From Paraperibacillus esterisolvens (lineage in GTDB: Bacteria; Bacillota; Bacilli; Bacillales; DSM-1321), in assembly GCF_046237625.1 (NCBI RefSeq), contig NZ_CP143545.1:3596001-3660000 (forward strand): a stretch of DNA of 64,000 bases, in the 5' to 3' direction. The position numbers and the translations under genes are program-made. Below the pieces are notes generated by a model that had not been told where the DNA came from, did not search any database, and saw nothing but the letters and a program-made list of their open reading frames with translations. Of the stretch, positions 23,250 through 32,653 are shown piece by piece. Each line of letters opens with the position of its first letter. Position 1 is the stretch's first letter.

Positions 23250-25616
23250 TTATTTCTTTTTCTTTTTCCTTTTTGCGGCCGGCGCGTTTTCAAAGAATTT
23301 CTTCTTCTTCCGGCGCGGCTTCTTGTCGGCTCCGGCTGCGGAACCAGTGCTTCCGTCCCCGCTTCCGTTTCTTCTGCCGCGGCCTTTTTCCCCGCCTGGG
23401 CCGCCTTTATCATCACGGCGGCGTCCGCCTGTCTTGAATACTTTTCTCTCGCCCGTTTCGCTTTGGCGGTTATTCTTCATGCCGACAATTTCAAAGTCGA
23501 TGGCTCTTTCATCCTTATTGACGTTCGAAACCCGGATGGTGATTTCATCGCCAATGCGGAATACCTTGGCTGTACGCTCGCCGATCATAGCCAGCTGGCG
23601 TTCGTCAAAGCGGTAATAATCATCCGTCATCGCACTGACATGTACAAGCCCCTCAATGGTATTGGAAAGCTCGATGAACATGCCAAAGCTGGTTACAGAG
23701 CTGATGATGCCGTCAAATTCTTCCCCGATTTTATCGAGCATGTATTCAGCCTTCTTCAGGTCGTCTGTTTCACGCTCTGCATCCACAGCACGGCGTTCCC
23801 GTTCAGATGTGTGCTTGGCGATATCAGGAAGCAGTGCGCCCCATTTCGCGCGGGTTTCCGGATCCACTTTTCCTTCAATCAGATATGTCCTGATCAGACG
23901 GTGGACGATCAAATCTGGATAACGGCGAATCGGTGATGTGAAGTGAGTATAAAACTCAGTGGACAGCCCGAAATGCCCCAGGCTTTCTGGGTCATACTTC
24001 GCCTGCTGCATGGAACGCAGCATCACTGTTGAGATAACCATTTCCTCCGGCTTTCCTTCTACTGCCTCAACAATTTCCTGGAGGGCGCGCGGATGAATGG
24101 AATTGGCGCTTCCTTTTACGATGTAGCCGAAATTCGTTATGAATTCAAAGAACCTGCGAAGCTTATCTTCTTTCGGGTCTTCGTGGATCCTGTAAATGAA
24201 CGGGACGTCCATCCAGTGAAAATGCTCGGCAACTGTTTCATTGGCCGCAAGCATGAATTCCTCAATCAGCTTTTCCGCCACCGAGCGCTCGCGGAGGACA
24301 ACTTCTGTCGGCTGTCCTTCTTCATCCACCAGCACCTTCGCTTCTTTGAAGTCAAAGTCGATGGCACCGCGCTTCATGCGTTTTTCCCTCAGAATCTGCG
24401 CAAGCGTCTCCATGTCCTCGAACATCGGGACAAGAGGCTCATACCGGGTGCGAAGCTCTTCATCCTTGTCTACAAGAATCCGGTTCACATCATGGTAGGT
24501 CATTCGCTCTGTTGTCTTGATGACGCTCTGGAAGATCTCGTGGCTGACTACCTGGCCTTCCGCATCTATTTCCATTTCACATGAAAGGGTAAAACGGTTC
24601 ACCTTGGGATTCAGCGAGCAGATTCCATTTGACAGCCTGTGCGGAATCATCGGAATAACCCGGTCCACGAGATATACGCTTGTACCTCTGTCTGCTGCCT
24701 CTACATCAATCGGGGAGCCTTCCTGCACATAATGGCTTACATCTGCGATATGGACGCCGAGCTTATAATTGCCGTTCTCAAGCCTTGTGACTGTTACAGC
24801 ATCATCCAGGTCCTTCGCGTCTGCTCCGTCAATGGTGACGATCATCTGATCTCTCAGGTCGCGGCGGTCCTTAATTTCACTTTCATCTATCGTATCAGGA
24901 ACATTGTTGGCCTGATCAATGACTTCCTCCGGAAACGGCACGATAATGCCATGCTTATGGATAACAGAAAGAATATCGACTCCCGGATCATTTTTATGCC
25001 CGAGGATCTCAATCACTTCACCCTCAGCGCTCAAGCCGCCGGTCGGATAGGCAATCAGCTTTACGACAACCTTATGCCCTTCCACTGCCCCCATGGAGGA
25101 ACCTTTCGGGATAAAGATGTCGTTTGCGATTTTTTTATCATCCGCGATCACAAAACCAAAATTCTTGCTCTCAGTATATGTACCCACAATATGGAGGATG
25201 CCGCGCTCGATAATTTTCTCGATGGTTCCTTCGCGCCGTGCACCAGATTTCTCTTCGGATACACGTGCAAGGACTATATCGCCATGCATGGCGTTCTTCG
25301 TTTCGCTTGGAGGGATAAATATATCATCCATACCAGGCTCATCAGGTATGACAAATGCGAACCCCTTGGCATGGCCGGTCAGTTTTCCCCGTATCAGGTT
25401 CATCTTTTCCGGCAGCCCGTATCTGTTATTCCGTGTTCGTACAACAAGTCCTCTTTCTTCCATGTGAACCAGTGCCTTGACAAATTCCTTGAATTCAGAG
25501 GAATCGTGAATGCCGAATGCCTCTTCCAACTCCTGGACTGTCAATGGTTTATAGCTGCTTTCCTTCATGTATTCAAGCAGGCGGTCTACATGCTGCTGGA
25601 TATTATCTTCCACCAA
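23250..25616 (-). CDS. rnr: Ribonuclease R
   Basis: A 788-residue 3'-to-5' exoribonuclease that degrades structured RNA and, with tmRNA-SmpB, non-stop mRNA. Domains in order: N-terminal helix-turn-helix (about 10-65), cold-shock domains (about 75-225), RNB catalytic domain (about 255-590, with TIDGADAKDLDDAV carrying the metal-binding aspartates), S1 domain (about 635-720) and a basic low-complexity tail ending in lysines. The start is TTG at 25616 behind AAGGAGGG; a GTG one codon later is possible. It sits between the esterase gene and smpB. Confidence 0.97.
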   Translation of the reverse strand: MVEDNIQQHVDRLLEYMKESSYKPLTVQELEEAFGIHDSSEFKEFVKALVHMEERGLVVRTRNNRYGLPEKMNLIRGKLTGHAKGFAFVIPDEPGMDDIFIPPSETKNAMHGDIVLARVSEEKSGARREGTIEKIIERGILHIVGTYTESKNFGFVIADDKKIANDIFIPKGSSMGAVEGHKVVVKLIAYPTGGLSAEGEVIEILGHKNDPGVDILSVIHKHGIIVPFPEEVIDQANNVPDTIDESEIKDRRDLRDQMIVTIDGADAKDLDDAVTVTRLENGNYKLGVHIADVSHYVQEGSPIDVEAADRGTSVYLVDRVIPMIPHRLSNGICSLNPKVNRFTLSCEMEIDAEGQVVSHEIFQSVIKTTERMTYHDVNRILVDKDEELRTRYEPLVPMFEDMETLAQILREKRMKRGAIDFDFKEAKVLVDEEGQPTEVVLRERSVAEKLIEEFMLAANETVAEHFHWMDVPFIYRIHEDPKEDKLRRFFEFITNFGYIVKGSANSIHPRALQEIVEAVEGKPEEMVISTVMLRSMQQAKYDPESLGHFGLSTEFYTHFTSPIRRYPDLIVHRLIRTYLIEGKVDPETRAKWGALLPDIAKHTSERERRAVDAERETDDLKKAEYMLDKIGEEFDGIISSVTSFGMFIELSNTIEGLVHVSAMTDDYYRFDERQLAMIGERTAKVFRIGDEITIRVSNVNKDERAIDFEIVGMKNNRQSETGERKVFKTGGRRRDDKGGPGGEKGRGRRNGSGDGSTGSAAGADKKPRRKKKKFFENAPAAKRKKKKK

Positions 25617-25640
25617 AATTCCCTCCTTAAGCCGGTAACA

Positions 25641-26390
25641 TTAATCTTTCCAATCCAAACTCTCTAAAAATGCGTAAACATCCTCATGGAGCTGTTCCTT
25701 TTCTTTATCCAGCGTAATGACGTGCCCAGAATTCTCGTACCATTTGATGTGCTTATCCACAGACTCCGCCTCATTATAGATGATATTAGCACTGTCCGTA
25801 TTGATCATGTGGTCGTTGCGTCCCTGAACCACAAACAGCGGGGCATAGATGAGGTCGATCTGTTTCCGGACATCGGCGATCAGCTCCTGAAGGGCTGCCA
25901 GCGTATTCATCGGGGTCTGGCTGAATTCCCTCATTTCCTTCTCAATCTCTGCCTCTGATTTTCCTTCTCTCTGCTTAAATTCCCGCGCATATTCCAGCAC
26001 CCCGTGATACATCACTTCCTCGCTTTTGATGTACATGGGTGCACACATTGGTACGATACCCTTTATAGGAACAGTGTAACCTAATTTCAAGGAAAATACG
26101 CCGCCAAGCGATAAACCGACTGCTGCTATTTCTTCATATCCCTTTCCCTTCAAATAATTATAGGCTTCCATGACATCCTGCCACCAGTCTTCTGGACCTG
26201 TGTGGACAAGTTCCTCCGGCGGGACTCCGTGTCCTTTATAATGAGGGGCATGGCATGTATAGCCGCGCTTTTCAAGATACCTTCCAAGCATGCGCACATC
26301 ACTTGAATTGCCGGTGAAGCCATGCAGCATGAGCACGGCACGCTTTCCCCCCCCTTCAAAAGTGAATGGCTGCGGAAGCTTAATTTTCAT
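25641..26390 (-). CDS. est: Carboxylesterase (Est30 type)
   Basis: A 249-residue cytosolic alpha/beta hydrolase that cleaves short-chain carboxylic esters. HGFTGNSSD is the oxyanion region, GLSLGG the nucleophile elbow, GRNDHMI holds the acid and SGHVITLD the histidine, as in the Geobacillus Est30 family (YvaK in B. subtilis). It lies between secG and rnr, the conserved Bacillus order, separated from secG by a terminator. Confidence 0.93.
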   Translation of the reverse strand: MKIKLPQPFTFEGGGKRAVLMLHGFTGNSSDVRMLGRYLEKRGYTCHAPHYKGHGVPPEELVHTGPEDWWQDVMEAYNYLKGKGYEEIAAVGLSLGGVFSLKLGYTVPIKGIVPMCAPMYIKSEEVMYHGVLEYAREFKQREGKSEAEIEKEMREFSQTPMNTLAALQELIADVRKQIDLIYAPLFVVQGRNDHMINTDSANIIYNEAESVDKHIKWYENSGHVITLDKEKEQLHEDVYAFLESLDWKD

Positions 26391-26543
26391 GATAAAAGAC
26401 TCCTTTTTTGCTTTCTATATTGATAATGTTCCACATTGTGGCGTTCATCATAAGAAATTTTTTAATGATCTTTTTTTTATTATAAGGGATTCTGCCTGCC
26501 CGGGCTGTAATTCAGGCTTGCAATCTTTCCATTATAAGCAAAA

Positions 26544-26563
26544 AACCCGGCTTTAGCCGGGTT
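26544..26563 (-). terminator. Terminator of secG
   Basis: AACCCGGCT-TT-AGCCGGGTT, flanked by A-runs; the minus-strand transcript ends in TTTTTT. It separates secG from est. Confidence 0.85.
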
Positions 26564-26573
26564 TTGGAATAGA

Positions 26574-26807
26574 TTAAAGCTTTACATATGAGACCAGGAC
26601 TGCAAGGACAAAAAACAGAACAGCCAGCACAATCGTAACGCGCTGAAGGATCAGATCCATCCCTCTTGCCTTCTGCTTGCCGAAAAGCTGTTCAGCACCG
26701 CCGGAAATGGCTCCTGACAGGCCTGCGCTCTTACCGGATTGCAGCAATACGACTATAATAAGTGCAATACAATCAATGACTAATAGAGTAACTAATAATG
26801 TGTGCAC
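26574..26807 (-). CDS. secG: Preprotein translocase subunit SecG
   Basis: A 77-residue two-helix membrane protein of the SecYEG channel. The conserved loop LLQSGKSAGLSGAISGGAEQLFG is present in the usual place between the two membrane helices. The GTG at 26807 is taken as start because CAGGAGGGGAATTT precedes it; the in-frame ATG at 26828 lies upstream of that Shine-Dalgarno. First gene of the secG-est-rnr-smpB-ssrA block. Confidence 0.95.
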   Translation of the reverse strand: MHTLLVTLLVIDCIALIIVVLLQSGKSAGLSGAISGGAEQLFGKQKARGMDLILQRVTIVLAVLFFVLAVLVSYVKL

Positions 26808-27005
26808 AAATTCCCCTCCTGAATACAACTGCAGTATTTTAAATGTACCATAAAATTTCCGGTACTACAACGCTTTCCTCACCTATAGGCTCTCCGCCCT
26901 TTCCACTATTTTTATGGAAATATGTTTTAGAACGGCAATTGGGGATAATTTTTATATAACAGCCTTAAAACCGGGAATCCGGACTATGAATAGGGAGGCA
27001 CCGCC

Positions 27006-27554
27006 ATGTACCTGCAGGGCATACGAATCCTCGACCTGATCAATATAGCATTCAGTTTATTTACCGCCATCATTCTTTTCACTATTCAGTCGATATGGCT
27101 TGACGGCATCATGCTGATAGCGGCTGCGATCCTGCTCTGGCAGACGAAGTACAGCCACCGAAAGCCTTTATTGTTTGCAGCGGCCTTTATCAGCACCTGG
27201 TACTTCGCCAGCCTGCTCACCCGGCCCCTCCTGGTTGATACGATCCATATCAGCCAGTTTGACATGCACCCGTTATGGATCCCGGTTATCGCAGCCGGGG
27301 CAGGTCTTGCGGCATCCCAGTTCCGGATTGGGACAAGCACTCTGACTCTGCTCTGGCTAGCCCTTTATCTATTGGCCGCAGTCGAGACGCTCGTCCATAA
27401 TAAGGAATATCTGCTTGCACGCTACTGGACTCCTTCCATGCTGGCTGACACGATCAATCAATATATCCCTGTACTGATCGCCGCCCTGTGCATCGGAATC
27501 TTTCTGGAAAAATTCCAGAAGGCGCTGATCATTGACTATATGAGTAATAAATAG
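27006..27554 (+). CDS. Integral membrane protein, unknown function
   Basis: 182 residues with about six hydrophobic segments and short loops; the C-terminus KALIIDYMSNK is probably cytoplasmic. No domain is recognised. The start follows GGGAGGCACCGCC. It is convergent with the HemAT gene and stands alone. Confidence 0.65.
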   Translation: MYLQGIRILDLINIAFSLFTAIILFTIQSIWLDGIMLIAAAILLWQTKYSHRKPLLFAAAFISTWYFASLLTRPLLVDTIHISQFDMHPLWIPVIAAGAGLAASQFRIGTSTLTLLWLALYLLAAVETLVHNKEYLLARYWTPSMLADTINQYIPVLIAALCIGIFLEKFQKALIIDYMSNK

Positions 27555-27578
27555 AGGGGCACACCATGCCCCTGATTA

Positions 27579-28880
27579 TTATCCGAGCTCCTGGGTCACC
27601 ATAGTCAGGCTGTCAGCCGAGAATGCTACTTCCTCAAAAGCCTTCCCAAGCTCCGTTACGATGTCAACAAATGCCGACACTTCCGTTTCCATCCTGTCAT
27701 TTTGATGCTTGGTTTCCTTCATTGCCGCCATGATCTGCTCAAACTGTTCTCCCGTTTCCTTCATATTTTCATCTCCGATTGTGACGGCGTTATTGATTTG
27801 CTGAAGCGAGCCTGTCAGCTTTTGGACCTGGGTGTTCGTATTCAAAATCAGGGAAGAAACATTGGAAACGGATTTTTTCGTTTCATCAGAAAGCTTCCGG
27901 ACTTCTTCTGCTACAACCGCAAAGCCCTTGCCTGACTCACCGGCCCTTGCTGCTTCTATGGCCGCATTCAGCGAGAGCAGATTCGTCTGGTCGGCGATGC
28001 CGGTTACGATATTCACAATCTCCTGCATATGCTTGGAGATATCAAGAAGAATCTCCACATCATCCAGGGTTGTCCGGACTGTTTCTTTAATGGAAGACAT
28101 ATTTACTTTTTGTTTATGAAGCTGCTCCCTGCCTTGCTTCGCCCGCTCCTCAGAAAGCGAAGCCATGGCCGTTCCCTCACTGGCAAGACCGGCGATTTCC
28201 CCCGACCTCGCATTCAGCTGGTGGAAGGAAGCATTGGTTTCTTCAGAGATGGCTGCGAGATTCTGCGAGGAACTGGCAACCTGATCACGGATAATCACCT
28301 TTTGCTGTTCTATTTCATTGGTGGTCCTTTGAGTCTCACTATCATATGCCTCAAGCACCAATTGCTGTTCCAAGTTCAATATTTTCGATACAGCCCGGAT
28401 CGTTTCAAAGTAATCTTTTTTGGAAACCGTGTTTTCCTCCACAATGGCTGCAAGGGAGAGGAATAAATCCTGGAAGGCACACATATACCATTTCGTCTGC
28501 AGCCCGATCCTGACATGGATGTGGGCGATTTTTGTCCTTTTTTCAAAATACGCATCATCCACCACACCGTCAAACATTTCTCCGATATGCCGTTTGAGTG
28601 TCCCCTTCAATCGTTCGATGGACGAGTTATCATTAATGATGGAAAGCAGGGACGGCTGATGTTCAAGATTTTCATAAAAGCGGTCCACAATCCAATCAAT
28701 CTTTTCTGTTACAAATGGCTGCAGAACTTTGACCCTAAGTAAATCATCCCGTGTCAGCCCGATCATCTCAATCTGCCTTTTAACATCAGAGGACTGGGGA
28801 GCAAGGACCACCCCGCCTGCAGCTTCCTCTATTAGCATGGTTTTCTCCGACTTCACTTGTTTGGTTTTCTTGAAAAACAT
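27579..28880 (-). CDS. hemAT: Heme-based aerotactic transducer (globin-coupled chemoreceptor)
   Basis: A 433-residue soluble receptor that binds O2 and signals through CheA/CheW. The N-terminal globin sensor (about residues 30-190) has the HVRIGL motif with the probable proximal histidine at 122. The C-terminal methyl-accepting domain has the conserved hairpin tip (DQTNLLSLNAAIEAARAGE) that contacts CheA/CheW. There are no membrane segments, as in B. subtilis HemAT. The upstream region carries a SigD promoter, matching motility control. Confidence 0.93.
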   Translation of the reverse strand: MFFKKTKQVKSEKTMLIEEAAGGVVLAPQSSDVKRQIEMIGLTRDDLLRVKVLQPFVTEKIDWIVDRFYENLEHQPSLLSIINDNSSIERLKGTLKRHIGEMFDGVVDDAYFEKRTKIAHIHVRIGLQTKWYMCAFQDLFLSLAAIVEENTVSKKDYFETIRAVSKILNLEQQLVLEAYDSETQRTTNEIEQQKVIIRDQVASSSQNLAAISEETNASFHQLNARSGEIAGLASEGTAMASLSEERAKQGREQLHKQKVNMSSIKETVRTTLDDVEILLDISKHMQEIVNIVTGIADQTNLLSLNAAIEAARAGESGKGFAVVAEEVRKLSDETKKSVSNVSSLILNTNTQVQKLTGSLQQINNAVTIGDENMKETGEQFEQIMAAMKETKHQNDRMETEVSAFVDIVTELGKAFEEVAFSADSLTMVTQELG

Positions 28881-28908
28881 TTTGCACCTCTTGCGGTTTT
28901 TACCTTAT

Positions 28909-28935
28909 TTATCGGAGGCATTTTGAAAAGATTTA
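28909..28935 (-). promoter_or_regulatory. SigD promoter of hemAT
   Basis: On the minus strand TAAA (28932-28935), 15 bp, then TCCGATAA (28909-28916). This differs from the SigD consensus TAAA-N15-GCCGATAT at two positions of the -10. Spacing to the start codon is suitable. Confidence 0.75.
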
Positions 28936-28962
28936 GCGCGGCTGGATCGTATCGCAAGCAAA

Positions 28963-28996
28963 AAACGGTCCAGACCTCGTCAGGTCTGGACCGTTT
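28963..28996. terminator. Bidirectional terminator after eno
   Basis: AAACGGTCCAGACCT pairs with AGGTCTGGACCGTTT; A/T runs flank both sides. It ends the glycolytic operon on the minus strand. Confidence 0.9.
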
Positions 28997-29010
28997 TATT
29001 TTGTATCTGA

Positions 29011-30306
29011 TTAGCGCTTCAGGTTATAGAAAGACTTCAAGCCGTCATAGACCGCAAGCTCTCCAAGCTCGTCTTCGATACGAAGAAGCTGGTTGTACTT
29101 CGCAATACGGTCCGTACGTGACAGGGAACCTGTCTTGATTTGGCCGGCATTGGTAGCTACAGCGATATCAGCGATTGTAGCGTCTTCTGTTTCACCTGAG
29201 CGGTGGGAAACAACGGCAGTATAGCCTGCACGCTTAGCCATTTCAATCGCGTCAAAGGTTTCAGTCAAGGTACCGATTTGGTTAACCTTGATCAGGATGG
29301 AGTTGCCTACACCCTGCTCGATGCCTTGAGAAAGCTTCTTGGTGTTTGTTACGAACAGGTCATCACCGACAAGCTGGACTTTGCTGCCAAGACGGTCTGT
29401 AAGCAGCTTGTGGCCTTCCCAGTCATTTTCATCAAGTCCGTCTTCAATGGAGATGATCGGGAACTCGTTGACAAGTTCTTCATAGAAGTTAACCATATCT
29501 TCAGAAGACAGTCCGTTGCGGCCTTCGCCGGCAAGGTCATATTTGCCAGTTTCTTTGTTATAGAATTCAGATGAAGCAACGTCCATGCCAAGCAGGATGT
29601 CTGTGCCTGCTTCATAGCCTGCATTTTTGATAGCTTCAATAATTACTTCAAGTGCTTCACGGTTAGAGCCAAGGTTTGGAGCAAAGCCGCCTTCGTCACC
29701 TACAGCTGTGTTCAAGCCCTTGCCGCTGAGAACCTTTTTAAGAGAATGGAATACTTCAGCACCCATACGCAGTGCTTCCTTGAATGTAGGAGCTCCAACA
29801 GGAAGGATCATGAATTCCTGGAAGTCTACATTGTTGTCAGCGTGAGATCCGCCGTTGATGATGTTCATCATTGGAGTTGGAAGCTGCTTGGCATTGAAAC
29901 CTCCAAGGTAACGGTACAATGGCAGGCCAACAGAATCTGCAGCAGCATGTGCGGCAGCCATAGATACACCAAGAATGGCGTTAGCTCCCAGTTTTCCTTT
30001 GTTTTCAGTACCGTCAAGTGCGATCATTGCACGGTCGATGCCGGCCTGGTCTGTTACATCCATGCCGATCAGTTCATCAGCAATGACGTCATTGACGTTA
30101 GCGACAGCCTGCTGGACACCTTTTCCAAGGTAACGGGAATTGTCGCCGTCACGAAGCTCAACAGCTTCGTATTCACCAGTTGATGCACCAGATGGGACGA
30201 TTGAACGGCCAAAGAATCCAGACTCCGTCATGACTTCTACTTCTACAGTCGGGTTTCCGCGGGAATCAAGTACTTCGCGGGCGTATACATGTGTAATGAA
30301 TGGCAT
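29011..30306 (-). CDS. eno: Enolase
   Basis: Converts 2-phosphoglycerate to phosphoenolpyruvate; also a component of the Bacillus RNA degradosome-like network. 431 residues, standard length. N-terminal REVLDSRGNPTVEVEV and the signature ILIKVNQIGTLTET are present. The ATG at 30306 after AAGGAGAG is the start; the in-frame extension to 30435 overlaps gpmI and is not used. Last gene of the operon. Confidence 0.98.
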   Translation of the reverse strand: MPFITHVYAREVLDSRGNPTVEVEVMTESGFFGRSIVPSGASTGEYEAVELRDGDNSRYLGKGVQQAVANVNDVIADELIGMDVTDQAGIDRAMIALDGTENKGKLGANAILGVSMAAAHAAADSVGLPLYRYLGGFNAKQLPTPMMNIINGGSHADNNVDFQEFMILPVGAPTFKEALRMGAEVFHSLKKVLSGKGLNTAVGDEGGFAPNLGSNREALEVIIEAIKNAGYEAGTDILLGMDVASSEFYNKETGKYDLAGEGRNGLSSEDMVNFYEELVNEFPIISIEDGLDENDWEGHKLLTDRLGSKVQLVGDDLFVTNTKKLSQGIEQGVGNSILIKVNQIGTLTETFDAIEMAKRAGYTAVVSHRSGETEDATIADIAVATNAGQIKTGSLSRTDRIAKYNQLLRIEDELGELAVYDGLKSFYNLKR

Positions 30307-30334
30307 AGTAAAAACTCTCCTTTTAATAAAAAAT

Positions 30335-31870
30335 TTATTTTTTGATGATAGAATTACCGGACATCTCTGCTGACTTTTCAAGGCCCAGGAGCTCAAGCAT
30401 TGTCGGGGCCAGATCGCCAAGGATTCCATCTTCACGCAGTGAGATGCCTTCCTTGGTTACAATGACCGGCACCGGATTTGTCGTATGGGCGGTCATCGGA
30501 TTGCCTTCAAGCGTTACAACCTCATCAGCATTTCCATGGTCTGCCGTGATGATCGCAGATCCGCCTTTTGCAGTGATCAAATCGATGATCCTGCCCAGGC
30601 ATTCATCCACCGTTTCGATCGCCTTGATGGTAGGCTCCAGCATTCCTGAATGGCCGACCATATCAGGATTGGCAAAGTTCAGGATGATCGCATCGAAATT
30701 ATCTTCCTCGATTTCCTTAATCAGGGCATCCGTCACTTCATAGGCGCTCATCTCAGGCTTCAGGTCATATGTAGCCACCTTCGGAGAATCGATCAAAATC
30801 CGTTTCTCACCAGGGAACTCGGATTCACGGCCGCCGCTCATGAAGAAGGTGACATGCGGATATTTCTCGGTTTCGGCTATCCTTAGCTGGGTTTTTCCAG
30901 CCTGGGCGAGCACCTCCCCAAGTGTATTATCCAGGTTTATCGGCTGAAATGCCACATATCCCTTCACCGTTTCAGAAAAGTGAGTCATACACACAAAGAA
31001 CAGGTCCTTCGGCGCCTTAGGTCCGCGTTCAAAAGAGCGGAAATCATCATTCGTGAACGTATTTGAAATCTGGATCGCGCGGTCAGGACGGAAATTGTAG
31101 AAGATCACCGCATCATTGTCTTCGATGACAGCAAGCGGATGTCCTTCTTCTCCTGTGATGACAGATGGCAGGACGAATTCGTCGAAAATTCCGTTTCGGT
31201 AGGAATCCTCAAGGCATTCCATCGCCGAGCTGTAAACCGGCCCATCGCCATATACCATCGCACGATAGGATTTTTCTACCCTGTCCCAGCGCTTATCGCG
31301 GTCCATAGAGTAAAAGCGGCCGGACAATGTAGCAATCTTGCCGACGCCTGTTTCCTTCAATACTTCCTCGGTCTGGCGGATGAAGTTCTCAGCTGATTTC
31401 GGCGGAACATCCCGGCCGTCAAGGAAGCCGTGGATATATACCTTCTCAAGACCATGGGCAGCTGCCATTTTAACCAGTGCAAACATATGATCAATATGGC
31501 TGTGCACGCCGCCGTCAGATAGCAGTCCGAACAGGTGCAGGCTTGTGCCGTTCTTTTTTGCATGATTGATCGCACTCATCAAGGTATCATTCTTTTCGAA
31601 CTCGCCCTTGCGGATGGAAAGATTCACACGGGTCAGACTCTGATAAACAATGCGGCCTGCGCCGATATTCAAGTGGCCGACCTCGGAATTCCCCATCTGA
31701 CCCTCCGGCAGGCCGACAGCCTCACCGGACGCTGTCAGGTGTGAATGGGGATACTTTTCCCAGAGACGGTCAAAGTTCGGTTTCTTCGATTGTGCCACTG
31801 CATTGCCTTTTACTTCATCCCGGCAGGCAAAGCCGTCCAGGATGATCAGTGCTACTGGAGACTTAGCCAT
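30335..31870 (-). CDS. gpmI: 2,3-bisphosphoglycerate-independent phosphoglycerate mutase
   Basis: Interconverts 3- and 2-phosphoglycerate using manganese. 511 residues, alkaline phosphatase superfamily. Asp12 (LILDGF) and the phosphorylated Ser62 (QMGNSEVGH) are present, as is the metal site ITADHGNAD. The start ATG at 31870 overlaps the tpiA stop by 8 nt (ATGGCTAA), implying translational coupling; an in-frame GTG three codons earlier is less likely. Confidence 0.98.
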   Translation of the reverse strand: MAKSPVALIILDGFACRDEVKGNAVAQSKKPNFDRLWEKYPHSHLTASGEAVGLPEGQMGNSEVGHLNIGAGRIVYQSLTRVNLSIRKGEFEKNDTLMSAINHAKKNGTSLHLFGLLSDGGVHSHIDHMFALVKMAAAHGLEKVYIHGFLDGRDVPPKSAENFIRQTEEVLKETGVGKIATLSGRFYSMDRDKRWDRVEKSYRAMVYGDGPVYSSAMECLEDSYRNGIFDEFVLPSVITGEEGHPLAVIEDNDAVIFYNFRPDRAIQISNTFTNDDFRSFERGPKAPKDLFFVCMTHFSETVKGYVAFQPINLDNTLGEVLAQAGKTQLRIAETEKYPHVTFFMSGGRESEFPGEKRILIDSPKVATYDLKPEMSAYEVTDALIKEIEEDNFDAIILNFANPDMVGHSGMLEPTIKAIETVDECLGRIIDLITAKGGSAIITADHGNADEVVTLEGNPMTAHTTNPVPVIVTKEGISLREDGILGDLAPTMLELLGLEKSAEMSGNSIIKK

Positions 31871-32624
31871 TCTTTCCACCCTCTAAGAGCTGCAGGAAGG
31901 AATCTGCTTCAAGGCTTGCACCGCCAACGAGTGCACCGTCGATATCAGGCTGGTCCATATATTCGCGGATGTTTGCCGGCTTCACGCTTCCGCCGTACTG
32001 AATGCGGACAGCCTCGGCTGCTTCGTGCGAGAACTGCTCAGCGATAACAGACCGGATATGGGCACATACTTCATTGGCATCCTGTGCTGTAGAAGATTTG
32101 CCTGTTCCGATCGCCCAGATAGGTTCATAAGCGACCACTGTGCTTTTAACCTGATCCTCTGTAAGACCGGTCAAAGCTTTTTTCACCTGATTGCCGACAA
32201 GCTCATTCGTCTGTCCGCTCTCACGCTCTTCAAGCGTCTCACCGCAGCAGACGATTGGTGTCAGGTTATATTGGAAAGCAGCAAGTGTCTTTTTGTTCAC
32301 ACTATCGTCTGTTTCGTTGAACATTTCCCTGCGTTCTGAGTGGCCAAGGATTACATATTGTACCCCAAGGTCCTGAAGGGCTGCCGGGCTTGTTTCCCCT
32401 GTAAAAGCACCGCTTTCCTCGAAGTGCATATTCTGTGCTCCGACTTTAAGCTCGCTTCCCTTTGTAAGCTGCACAAGGCTGTCCAAAAACAGCGCAGGAG
32501 AGCAGACAACCGCTTCTACTGAATCAGCTGAAGGGATGAGGCCTTTGACTTCTTCCACAAAGCTCTTCGCTTCGTCACGCTTTTTGTTCATTTTCCAGTT
32601 TCCAGCAATAATAGGTTTACGCAT
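31863..32624 (-). CDS. tpiA: Triosephosphate isomerase
   Basis: Interconverts dihydroxyacetone phosphate and glyceraldehyde 3-phosphate, so it also takes up the product of glycerol catabolism by GlpK/GlpD. 253 residues. GNWKMNK (substrate lysine), LGHSERR (catalytic histidine) and AYEPIWAIGTGK (catalytic glutamate and loop 6) are intact. It is 29 bp after pgk. Confidence 0.98.
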   Translation of the reverse strand: MRKPIIAGNWKMNKKRDEAKSFVEEVKGLIPSADSVEAVVCSPALFLDSLVQLTKGSELKVGAQNMHFEESGAFTGETSPAALQDLGVQYVILGHSERREMFNETDDSVNKKTLAAFQYNLTPIVCCGETLEERESGQTNELVGNQVKKALTGLTEDQVKSTVVAYEPIWAIGTGKSSTAQDANEVCAHIRSVIAEQFSHEAAEAVRIQYGGSVKPANIREYMDQPDIDGALVGGASLEADSFLQLLEGGKNG

Positions 32625-32653
32625 ATTACCACCCTTTCCGTTACTTACTGGTC

